This document shows, piece after piece, positions 18,158 to 26,810 of a stretch of 64,000 nt of DNA (the first letter of the stretch is position 1; each line of letters starts with the position of its first letter). Made by a program: the position numbers and the translations under genes. The notes beneath the pieces are model-generated. The model was not told the DNA's origin. It saw only the letters and a list, made by a program, of their open reading frames with translations, and did no database searches. The stretch spans positions 92,754 through 156,753 of the forward strand of contig RSEH01000096.1 in the NCBI GenBank assembly GCA_006503475.1. Reading direction: 5' to 3'. Origin of the DNA: Stentor roeselii. Lineage: Eukaryota; Ciliophora; Heterotrichea; Heterotrichida; Stentoridae.

Positions 18158-20779
18158 ATGGCTGATCACGGTGAACTCTACAGACTGACCCAGCAAGAAG
18201 CTCAACTGCGGGGTTCAATCGTATCAAACGTGAAGTACGACTTACGACAGACCCTAAGTAAATCCGAGTCATACGCAGGGCACCTGCTTGTTTCTTTCAC
18301 CTCTTCAGACGACTGCTCTTCTCTCTGGCTGGACTTCAAAGGTTCAAAAGTGGACTCACTGACAGTGAACTCAACAGTAATCGAAGTAGTCCACAAGAAC
18401 AACCAGATAAGACTAGGCCAAGTGCGCAAAGGTGAAAACCTCGTCGAAATCGTTTTTCACAACAAATACTCAAGAGACGGTCTCGGACTTCACTATTTCA
18501 AAGACCCAGAAGACCAAGAGGTTTATCTTTACACCCAATTCGAACCTTTTTCAGCAAATCGCATGTTTCCCTGCTTTGACCAACCTGACCTCAAGGCTTT
18601 ATTCGACTTTGTCGTAAAGGCTCCAGCTTCTTGGAAAGTGATTTCAAATGAAAATGCAGTTAAAGTAGCAAAAGAATATGAAAGACCGATGCCTGTTGTT
18701 GAAGGGTATTCAAGTGATGAAGAAGAACTTGTTCATGTCTTTCCTGGGAAGTTTAGACTTAGCACTTATCTTTATGCGCTTTGTGCTGGGGCTTATGTCG
18801 AACACCGACATGATCAGAATGAGGTTGGACTGCCTTTGGGACTTTATTGTCGCAAATCGATGGATAAGTATTTGGTTCCTGAAAGGTATTTTCATTGGAC
18901 TGTTGAAGGGCAGAAGTTTTATAAAGAGTTTTTTGATTTTCCTTATCCTTTTAGTAAGTATGACCAGGTTTTTGTTCCTGAGTTCAATATGGGAGCTATG
19001 GAAAATGTTGGATGTGTCACTTATAGGGATCAGTATATTTTTAAAGACCCTCCATCTGATGTGCAGCTTCATCGGGTTTGTAATACCTTTCTTCATGAAA
19101 TGGCTCACATGTGGTTCGGTAACCTAGTAACAATGAAGTGGTGGGACGATCTCTGGCTAAACGAGAGTTTCGCGACATTCATGTCATCCCTAGCAATAGA
19201 CACTCAATTATCCAGTCAATTCCCAGCAGCATGGCGAGAGTTCCTAGGTTCCAAAGGCTGGGGTTACGCGACGGACCAGCTAAGCACGACCCATCCAATA
19301 AGCACCCCAGTGGGTTCAACAACAGAGACAGAAACGAACTTCGACGGCATTTCTTACTCAAAAGGCTCGGCAGTGCTAAAACAACTTTACTTCTTAGTCG
19401 GAGGCAATGTCTTCCAAAGGGCCATGGGGAGGTACATGAAAAGGTTCCAGTTCAACAATGCGGAATTCGGAGACCTCATCAAATTCATCGGCGCTGCTGC
19501 TTTTGAAGACGGAAACAGTCTTGATATTCAAGCATGGGCGGCTAGCTGGATTCTCACTGCTGGACTTAATGAACTTAGACCTTGTGTCAGTTATAATGAT
19601 GGAAAAATCGAACAACTTGTCATTGAACAGACTCCGGCTTTGTCAGCACATGCGACTTTAAGGAACCATACGATTATTGTAGAAGCTTTTGATCATGAAC
19701 TTAGAAGTGTTAAAAAAGTCAAGGTTTTAGTCAAGGCTCAGTCACAGACAACTGTTGAAGAACTTGCAGGTGTTCAGGCTTCTGTCGTTATTCTTAATGT
19801 GGAGGACTGGGGATATTGCAAGATTAGAATTGATGAAGCGTCGTTGACTCACTTGAAGAAAAACTTGATTAAAATCGAGGATCCTTTAACACGTCAATTG
19901 GTGTATCGAGCACTGTGGGACATGGTACGTGATATAAAACTCTCAGCAGTTGAATTCGTTGAATTCGTGATTCAACAGTTCCCACATGAGACAGATTCAG
20001 GAATCGCGAACTATTCCCTTGAAATCACGAATGCAGCACTTTACAACTACATCCCTTCATGCATCTACAAAGAGACACTTGCCCATCAAGTCTTTTCAAT
20101 GATCTTATCACGGATTCAAGGCCCTTTAAGCAAAGAGTCTTCAATGATTTACCAAAAAGCTTTGAAACTTTTCATCTATCATCCTGACGACATTAAACTT
20201 GCCCTTAACTGGGTAGAGCAGAAGTCAACAAACATTGAAAACTTTACATTAGGCCAACTAGACCGTTGGTCAATTATCAAGAAATTTTCAGGGATTTCAT
20301 CAGAAGCTGCAAAATACGTCGCTGCTGAAGTTGAACACGATTTATCTGACACTGGAAGACTTTCTAAACTTTACTGTGAGTCAGCTTATCCTGACAAGGC
20401 GAACAAGGAACGTGTTTGGACTGAAATCATGGAAAATGGGGAAAAACTCAGCAGATATGAACGAGAAAGCATCATGTCTGGGTTCAATGTCGAAAGGCAG
20501 AGGGAAGTACTTGAAGAATTCGGGCAGAAGTTCTTTGATATTGTGTTAAACGTCGTCGCTGAAAGAGATAAAGAGTTTTATATTGATTTCACCAGTCATT
20601 TAATCCCCACCTTCATGGAGGACGTCTGGGTCATTGAGAAAATGGAAGAAATCATACCAAAGTTCCCTGAAGATAAATTCGAAGTCGTCAGGGAAATGAA
20701 GGAAGCAGCGGAGTATTTGAGGAAGTTCAAAAATGGAAAAGAACTCTCTAGAAGTTATATCAATGCTAATGGGTATTAA
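18158..20779 (+). CDS. M1-family zinc aminopeptidase (puromycin-sensitive type)
   Basis: 873 residues, full length for cytosolic puromycin-sensitive aminopeptidases. M1 enzymes remove N-terminal residues from peptides. The exopeptidase motif GAMEN is at 279-283 (GAMENVG), and the zinc site HEMAH starts at 313 with the third ligand Glu in WLNESFA 19 residues on, giving HExxHx18E. The downstream region is the helical C-terminal ERAP1-like domain. No signal peptide, so cytosolic action downstream of the proteasome is expected. Single exon. The ATG lies in TTAATAAATGG. Codon usage switches sharply at about 19,100, inside the catalytic region. Confidence 0.95.
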   Translation: MADHGELYRLTQQEAQLRGSIVSNVKYDLRQTLSKSESYAGHLLVSFTSSDDCSSLWLDFKGSKVDSLTVNSTVIEVVHKNNQIRLGQVRKGENLVEIVFHNKYSRDGLGLHYFKDPEDQEVYLYTQFEPFSANRMFPCFDQPDLKALFDFVVKAPASWKVISNENAVKVAKEYERPMPVVEGYSSDEEELVHVFPGKFRLSTYLYALCAGAYVEHRHDQNEVGLPLGLYCRKSMDKYLVPERYFHWTVEGQKFYKEFFDFPYPFSKYDQVFVPEFNMGAMENVGCVTYRDQYIFKDPPSDVQLHRVCNTFLHEMAHMWFGNLVTMKWWDDLWLNESFATFMSSLAIDTQLSSQFPAAWREFLGSKGWGYATDQLSTTHPISTPVGSTTETETNFDGISYSKGSAVLKQLYFLVGGNVFQRAMGRYMKRFQFNNAEFGDLIKFIGAAAFEDGNSLDIQAWAASWILTAGLNELRPCVSYNDGKIEQLVIEQTPALSAHATLRNHTIIVEAFDHELRSVKKVKVLVKAQSQTTVEELAGVQASVVILNVEDWGYCKIRIDEASLTHLKKNLIKIEDPLTRQLVYRALWDMVRDIKLSAVEFVEFVIQQFPHETDSGIANYSLEITNAALYNYIPSCIYKETLAHQVFSMILSRIQGPLSKESSMIYQKALKLFIYHPDDIKLALNWVEQKSTNIENFTLGQLDRWSIIKKFSGISSEAAKYVAAEVEHDLSDTGRLSKLYCESAYPDKANKERVWTEIMENGEKLSRYERESIMSGFNVERQREVLEEFGQKFFDIVLNVVAERDKEFYIDFTSHLIPTFMEDVWVIEKMEEIIPKFPEDKFEVVREMKEAAEYLRKFKNGKELSRSYINANGY

Positions 20780-20821
20780 TCATTAAGTTAGGATAGTTCG
20801 CAAAATCATATTTAGATATAA

Positions 20822-23800
20822 ATGTTCTGGCTTTTATTCAAGTTTACCTTTGCGGTTGCTACTTGTTGTTTTCAATGCACCGGATTTGGGAATGATGGAA
20901 AAGATTGTCTTCTGTGTAACTCGGGATATGTCGTTCAGGGAAATTATTGTGCATTGCAGTGTGCTTCTGGGTTTTCAGAAAGTTCTGGTATATGTGAACT
21001 TACAGGAAATGATGAGTTGGTTAATACTTTCTTTGCCTCGGACTGGACATATACAGAAAGCACAATTGGTGAATTTCAAGCTCCAGTAAGTGATTTCTAC
21101 GAGGACTCCAGTTTCATTCCAACATCAGATCGCGGGTTCTACACAAGTGCATCTTCATCCCTTTCCTCAACCAATACCTATTCCCTATCAGGGACCTTTT
21201 CCTTGAAACTTCAGTTTCTAGTCTTATCAGACGGTACAATCCTATCATTCCAATCATTTTTCGAAATTACCTTCGATTCAGGTTCATTAAAAATCAATCT
21301 AAAACTTTATTCACAATCATCAGACACTTCAGAAACCCACTTAATAACAATTCAATCAACTTACGACGAGTGGATCACCCTCTACCTGGAAGTAAAACAA
21401 CCTTCAGGCGAATCCACCGAATTAACCTGGTCCTCAGGTTCAATAAGCGACAGTCTTTCTATTTCCAATTCAGAGCCATTAAAAACCTCTCCAGAAGTCC
21501 TTTATTTAGGAGACCCTTCTCACTCTTCATCTTTTCAAGGATTTATCTGGAGGGTTAAATTAAGCAATTTTTTTGACTCTTCAGTTTTGCCTGATGTTAA
21601 TTCAAATACTTGTGGATTTCTGCAGTACTTTGATGGAGACGTCTGTGGTAATTGTAAAGACTCCTGTGGAGTCAGGGTCAACTGTTGGAATGGCGAAACC
21701 TGCAGTGCCTGTCCTTTTGAACAGTGCTATCCTTGCTCGGGGTTTGAGTTGGAGGACTGTTTGGGGTGCTCTAATGGAGAAACTTCTCCTTATTGTTGTG
21801 ATGTTTTTTGTGTTAGTTGCTCGACTTTGGATAGTTGTAGTGTCTGTCAAGAGGGGAAGGTCTTGATTGATGGATTTTGCTTGATTGGGGTTCCTTATGG
21901 ACTTACTGACTACAGTGTTGGTAATTGTGTTGAAGTCTTCTCGATTGTGTTTGATTTGATGGACTTCGGACAGTATGAGGGATTTGTAACTGGAGAGTCG
22001 GAAGAGACGTTTTTTTACTTTCGTGATGCTGAGTCGGATGATCCTGTACCTGTGAGAGGTCGAGGAATTTACTTTGATGGTGTAGGGTACTTGAAGTTTG
22101 ATGAGTCTGTCATTATTGCTCATGTCTTTACATTGATTATGCTTCTTAGACCCGACTCAGTCTCTCAAACAACAATTTTTTCAATTCCAGACTATCTAAC
22201 AATCAGCACTTCAGATCCAATAGTGAAGCTTTTTCTTACATGTTTCAATGGGTCCTCATCAACACAAGAATTAAATTGGGGTGGTCTATATATTCCGAAT
22301 TCATGGCATTACTTGACTGTGAGCACATCAGTCTCCTACAAAGAAACCTGGGTGTCTGTTTATATTGATTCAGTCCTTTATTCAAAGTCTGCAGTTGGAG
22401 TCCTTCGAATGAACCCTGCTTCTCTTTTTGTAGGTTCTGGACCTGGTGAAAACTTTCAAGGATTTTTGTACTCTTTTCAACTGTTTCAAGGATCCGCGGC
22501 AGATCAGAGGCCTCAAAGTATTTCGTTTTGCACTGGAGGTGATGATAGTGCAGGATCTTGTGTTGTTAATTGTGAAATTGGACGTTTTTTGAATGGCGGA
22601 GGTAACTGTGAAGAATGTAGTCAAGACTGCTCTTTGATTTGTTTTAAGAATGAATGCCAGCCTTGCAACCAAACAAGCTGCGGTAATTGTTCAGGTTTTG
22701 GGTCAGGGAAATGCAGCAGCTGTAATTCCGGAACCTATTTAAACGAAGGAATTTGTTCCAACTGTCCAGCCCATTGTTCAAAATGTGAAAGCGATTCAAA
22801 ATGCACAATATGCGATTCAGGTTTTGACTTAAAAAACCATCTCTGTATCTGTTCAAACGGCGGTAATATAGACCAATCAACAGGTATCTGCACAGTGACC
22901 TGCAGAACTTCATGTTTTTCGCCATGCGAATCATGCGACATATGCCAATTCGTCGGTTGCAGTTCATGTCCAGCAGGTTTATTCATTCTTTCCTCAACAT
23001 GCACTGAATGTCCATTAGGCTACATAATAAAAGGAAAAGACTGCATATTACAATACGAGCTTGTTTTTGACATGAAATTCGACACATTATCAGGTATCGT
23101 CTACGACAGCAAGAGCAACATTCCAGGAATCACAGGAAATTCTTCAAAGTTTTACCCAGACTTCGAACCAAACGACCCTATCCCCAGTCGAAACCGCGGT
23201 TTTTACTTTGACGGGGAAAATGACATGATTCGTCTCCCTGAGCATGAAAAGTCTTCAGAAACTCTGACATTTTCGCCGGAGTTCACAATTGAAATCTGGT
23301 TTTTTCCTCAAAGTTTAGAAGGTTCTTTATTCTGCAAACAGTCACTCTCAACCCTCTCAGTGATTCTCGAGGTGTATATCTCTTCAGGGTCTTTGTTTTT
23401 CCAGGCGATGATGTCGAATAACAGTCTTTCTCTCTCTGAAATCGCAGAACTATCAAAAAACGAGTGGAACTATTTCAGCTTGACCTTTAAACTTTCCTCT
23501 CCAGGTAACTTTGAAGTTTGGTTTAACCTGAACTCTTGGATATCAAGTCTTCCTACGACAGACCACGTTGTCGACCAGTTCTCGTCAACATCTGCGACAA
23601 TAGCCTCTAAGTTGAGTACTTCTGAATCATACAACAGTTTTTTTCATGGCTTCATCTACCAGGTCAAGGTTTTCAACAAGGCTCAGACTTACCCTGTCAA
23701 ATATAATGAAAAATGTGGAAAAACTTGCTCAGTCTGTGCGGCTTCAGGACTCTGCCTTGTGCCCTGCAAGTTTCAGGAGTACCTGGACGGGTCTTGCAAA

Positions 23801-25930
23801 AGTTGTGGAAGTTGCACTTTTGGGTGCTCGAGTAATATGGACAACTGCAGCTTCTGTCTTGACTCGCTTTGCTTGAAGTGTGCAGAACTTGATAGATGTG
23901 AAACTTGTATTGAAAATGCTGAGTTAAATCGAACTTGCAAATGTAAAACAGGATTTTTTTCTAAGGATTTTCAATGTTTTGAATGTGGAAAAACTTTTTT
24001 TAACTGTTTGGAATGTGATGTGGATTATTGTACTCGGTGTGATAAAGGATTTTCGTTGATTCAGGAAAAATGCTTCAGATGTCCTGAGAGGTGCTTGGAG
24101 TGCAATGAAAGTTCATGTCTTCAATGTGAAAATTTCAGTTATTTAAAGGAAGGTTCGTGTTTTTGCTTTCAGGGATATGAAGGGATTTACTGTGATTATG
24201 TCGGGTTTTATTTAACCATTTTCAATAAAAGTGACTTAGAGTTTTCCTTGGTTTTTTCAGAAGACTTGGAAAATAACTTAACAAGTTCTCAACTTGAACT
24301 GAAAATCAAGAAAAAAAAAATCGACTTCAAATTAGAAAAGTGGACTAGCAATGAATACACCTTACAAGTCCTTCCTGATTTTTCTATCACTGAAGGCTCG
24401 ATCTTAGAAATAAAAATATTAACAGAAGTTATTTCAGTGAATGGAACCATTTTAAACTCAACAACATACGAAGTCTCTTTATCTAGCTACCGAAAATCAG
24501 GGTCTGACGAAGGTTACAAGGAAATAAAACTCATTTACGAGTACATCTGCTACGCTTTGGTCCCTTTTATTATTCTTTCAGTCGCTCACCTGAAGAATAT
24601 CCCCGCACTTTGGAACTTCCTGAACTACCTTCAACTTACCAGCTACATCTACCTCCTCAACCTTCCCTTCTCTAAATACACCAAAGGACTCTTGTTAGGT
24701 CTACGAAAATATTCAGCTTTTCCAAGCATTTTCTTTGAAATCCCTGGAAATTCTCATTCATTTTCAAGACTTTCTGATTTCGGCTTCGAAAGTAACTCTT
24801 TCCTGAAAAATGTTGGAAGTTTTTTAACGATTTTCTTGATTTTTCTGTTGTTTTTTAGTTTTTTGAAAGTTTTGAACGTCTTTTTAATGAAACAAAAAAT
24901 GTATGACTATTCAAGCAAGGTTCTGCGAGTTTTAACGTCTTTTAAATACAATTTTTTTATCAGGTTCATCATTCAGACCTATCTTGAATTTCTTTGTGCG
25001 GGGCTTGTTGGCCTTTTTACTTCAGGATTTCAGGAAGGCTCTCAAATTCTTAATTTCTTGGTTTCTTTTGTGATGATGGTGAGAAATAATCAGGCTGCTT
25101 ATATTTTAATCCTTCCAGGGCTGTTTTTGTTGACGCTTTACAAGAGAAAACAGATTTTTGATGGCGATTTGTTGTTTTTAGAGAAGTTTGGATCTTTTTT
25201 CACTGAATTTCGCAGAGAAGCTGGAGAGATCAAGTTGTTGTTTTATGTGATTTTCATGATTCGTCGACTTGCTTTTTTGGTTTTGGTTCTGTTTTTTGAT
25301 GAGGAGCCTTTGGCCCAGTTGATAATTTTCGTTTGTTTCAATATTGGAGTAATTTTTATTCAGTTTTTTTTAGTACTTGTTTTGAAAAAACCTTTTCAAG
25401 TTACAGCTTTAAACAACTTTGGAATAATATCTGAGACTATCTTGGTACTTGTGCCTGTTGTTTTAATCAGTTATTGCTTTGAAATTTCATCTTCTGTCAA
25501 ACACGCTATTGATATCTTTGTTTTCACTCTTTTAAACATTTTGATACTGGGAGTTATTATCCCGAGTTTATACGGCACTTTCAAAAAGTTTACAGATAAA
25601 AAGCAAGCCGCAGTCATTAAAATTCATGCTGCTTTCGATGACAGGTCAAGCGTCATTATTCATGAAGAGCGGAAGTCAAATGCAAGTATTTCTGACTTTC
25701 CTATGCTCAATTCTCCTGATATGTCATTTACAAGTCATAAAGAAATCGACTTGACACCGAACATGGACTTTTCTTTTATGAATAAACAAAGAGATATTCC
25801 GAGGAATAGTTTAGTTTCTCCTGATATGTCATTCACTAGTCATCAAGAAATGGAAAGGATGGGTGATGTGGAGTTTTCTTTTATGAATAAACCGAAAAGT
25901 GTTTCGAGAAATAGTTTTATTCAAGATTAA
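20822..25930 (+). CDS. Giant Cys-rich/LamG-like polytopic surface protein
   Basis: 1,702 residues. A signal peptide leads into three alternating modules of furin-like Cys-rich repeats (about 15-60, 265-360, 580-745, 950-1170) and laminin-G/concanavalin-like beta-sandwich segments (about 60-260, 395-575, 755-945; each ends in a FQGFIWRVKL/FQGFLYSFQL/FHGFIYQVKV-type strand). A membrane-proximal beta domain and about nine transmembrane helices (about 1285-1600) follow, then a short cytoplasmic tail. The tail contains two 35-residue copies of SPDMSFTSH...FSFMNK (25712-25816 and 25817-25921). Similar large receptor-like proteins are common in ciliates; ligand and signalling are unknown. It converges on the ArfGAP gene 12 bp away. 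Confidence 0.85.
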   Translation: MFWLLFKFTFAVATCCFQCTGFGNDGKDCLLCNSGYVVQGNYCALQCASGFSESSGICELTGNDELVNTFFASDWTYTESTIGEFQAPVSDFYEDSSFIPTSDRGFYTSASSSLSSTNTYSLSGTFSLKLQFLVLSDGTILSFQSFFEITFDSGSLKINLKLYSQSSDTSETHLITIQSTYDEWITLYLEVKQPSGESTELTWSSGSISDSLSISNSEPLKTSPEVLYLGDPSHSSSFQGFIWRVKLSNFFDSSVLPDVNSNTCGFLQYFDGDVCGNCKDSCGVRVNCWNGETCSACPFEQCYPCSGFELEDCLGCSNGETSPYCCDVFCVSCSTLDSCSVCQEGKVLIDGFCLIGVPYGLTDYSVGNCVEVFSIVFDLMDFGQYEGFVTGESEETFFYFRDAESDDPVPVRGRGIYFDGVGYLKFDESVIIAHVFTLIMLLRPDSVSQTTIFSIPDYLTISTSDPIVKLFLTCFNGSSSTQELNWGGLYIPNSWHYLTVSTSVSYKETWVSVYIDSVLYSKSAVGVLRMNPASLFVGSGPGENFQGFLYSFQLFQGSAADQRPQSISFCTGGDDSAGSCVVNCEIGRFLNGGGNCEECSQDCSLICFKNECQPCNQTSCGNCSGFGSGKCSSCNSGTYLNEGICSNCPAHCSKCESDSKCTICDSGFDLKNHLCICSNGGNIDQSTGICTVTCRTSCFSPCESCDICQFVGCSSCPAGLFILSSTCTECPLGYIIKGKDCILQYELVFDMKFDTLSGIVYDSKSNIPGITGNSSKFYPDFEPNDPIPSRNRGFYFDGENDMIRLPEHEKSSETLTFSPEFTIEIWFFPQSLEGSLFCKQSLSTLSVILEVYISSGSLFFQAMMSNNSLSLSEIAELSKNEWNYFSLTFKLSSPGNFEVWFNLNSWISSLPTTDHVVDQFSSTSATIASKLSTSESYNSFFHGFIYQVKVFNKAQTYPVKYNEKCGKTCSVCAASGLCLVPCKFQEYLDGSCKSCGSCTFGCSSNMDNCSFCLDSLCLKCAELDRCETCIENAELNRTCKCKTGFFSKDFQCFECGKTFFNCLECDVDYCTRCDKGFSLIQEKCFRCPERCLECNESSCLQCENFSYLKEGSCFCFQGYEGIYCDYVGFYLTIFNKSDLEFSLVFSEDLENNLTSSQLELKIKKKKIDFKLEKWTSNEYTLQVLPDFSITEGSILEIKILTEVISVNGTILNSTTYEVSLSSYRKSGSDEGYKEIKLIYEYICYALVPFIILSVAHLKNIPALWNFLNYLQLTSYIYLLNLPFSKYTKGLLLGLRKYSAFPSIFFEIPGNSHSFSRLSDFGFESNSFLKNVGSFLTIFLIFLLFFSFLKVLNVFLMKQKMYDYSSKVLRVLTSFKYNFFIRFIIQTYLEFLCAGLVGLFTSGFQEGSQILNFLVSFVMMVRNNQAAYILILPGLFLLTLYKRKQIFDGDLLFLEKFGSFFTEFRREAGEIKLLFYVIFMIRRLAFLVLVLFFDEEPLAQLIIFVCFNIGVIFIQFFLVLVLKKPFQVTALNNFGIISETILVLVPVVLISYCFEISSSVKHAIDIFVFTLLNILILGVIIPSLYGTFKKFTDKKQAAVIKIHAAFDDRSSVIIHEERKSNASISDFPMLNSPDMSFTSHKEIDLTPNMDFSFMNKQRDIPRNSLVSPDMSFTSHQEMERMGDVEFSFMNKPKSVSRNSFIQD
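25712..25921 (+). repeat. In-frame 105-bp tandem duplication in cytoplasmic tail
   Basis: Two copies, each 105 bp (35 residues), beginning TCTCCTGATATGTCATT. Residues 1631-1665 and 1666-1700 share SPDMSFTSH, D-FSFMN and RNS; third-codon changes show it is not a recent duplicate. Confidence 0.85.
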
Positions 25931-25942
25931 CTAGTTTAATAA

Positions 25943-26797
25943 CTACTTTCCTGGATTTGAAGTGAAACTGTTTTTTAGGTCTTTCAACATGTTCATTGTA
26001 TCTTGTTTTAGTTTCTGCACAGATGGGTTTGAGTTGATTTTGACGTAATTTAGTTTCACTTCATTTGCGAAGCTTTCAGTGGCATGGTTGATCTGTCCAA
26101 TAGTATTCTGAACTTCAGGTTTGGAATAAACCTTATTAACAACAGAATTAATTCCAGTTTCAACCTTCCCAGCGATTTCAAGTGTTTTATTTTCAACTTT
26201 TTTAACAGCCGGTTTTTCCGAGATTTTATTCAATTTTTCACTGACTTTATCAACAGCTTTATTTCCAGCATCAACAGTTTTACTATAAGCTTTTTTCGCC
26301 CAAGACCAGACTCCAGAGGTACTCTTTTCATCTCTGACTTCCACTTTGACTTCTTCAGGCTGAGGCAGTTGTCCGAGGTCAGGATATGCGACGATTAGAA
26401 TGCCTTCTTCAATAGAAGGACAAGAGTGTTCATATTCCCTATCTTGCGACACGACATTCAACATATCACGATAAAAGAAAGAAGCTTGAGTCAAATACTT
26501 AAAGTTCGCAGGAGTATTCGAAATATTATAATGATTAAAAAACTCTTTCAACGACGAGTTCCCACCAGCGATCATTAATTTCAAATCATTTTCCTGCCAG
26601 TCTGAGTCAATCGGCTTGACCCTGGAGACCTCAGAGCCCAAAGCTGAATGAGAAGACACGCAAGACTCACAGATGAAGCAGCCGTTGTTCACTGATGTGA
26701 ACCGAGGGTTTTCACTGGAACACTCGAAACATCGGTTGTTTTCGGGATCCGCTTTCAAGTTGTTGAAGAGGTCTGAAGAGTTTGTTCTTGTTACCAT
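25943..26797 (-). CDS. ArfGAP-domain protein lacking the catalytic arginine
   Basis: 284 residues. Residues 23-46 form the ArfGAP zinc finger C-x2-C-x16-C-x2-C (C23, C26, C43, C46) followed by ALGSEVSRVKPIDSDW, typical of the family. ArfGAPs stimulate GTP hydrolysis by ARF GTPases on Golgi and endosomes using an Arg just after the finger (C-S-G-x-H-R); here the sequence is CVSSHS, so that Arg is Ser51. The C-terminal half is a Lys/Val/Asn-rich helical repeat (about 165-260) resembling the tails of ArfGAP1-type proteins. Probably impaired as a GAP or acting as an ARF-binding adaptor. It starts 13 bp after the FAN1 stop, in TTATAAATGG. Confidence 0.85.
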   Translation of the reverse strand: MVTRTNSSDLFNNLKADPENNRCFECSSENPRFTSVNNGCFICESCVSSHSALGSEVSRVKPIDSDWQENDLKLMIAGGNSSLKEFFNHYNISNTPANFKYLTQASFFYRDMLNVVSQDREYEHSCPSIEEGILIVAYPDLGQLPQPEEVKVEVRDEKSTSGVWSWAKKAYSKTVDAGNKAVDKVSEKLNKISEKPAVKKVENKTLEIAGKVETGINSVVNKVYSKPEVQNTIGQINHATESFANEVKLNYVKINSNPSVQKLKQDTMNMLKDLKNSFTSNPGK

Positions 26798-26810
26798 TTA
26801 TAAGACTTAA

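Noticed and set aside
18678-19127. 149-codon frame overlapping the aminopeptidase
   Set aside because: Shadow of the catalytic region of the M1 peptidase; no independent support.
21602-23004. Minus-strand frames of 90-170 codons opposite the giant Cys-rich protein
   Set aside because: They mirror the Cys/Ser-rich coding strand and have no domains or start context.
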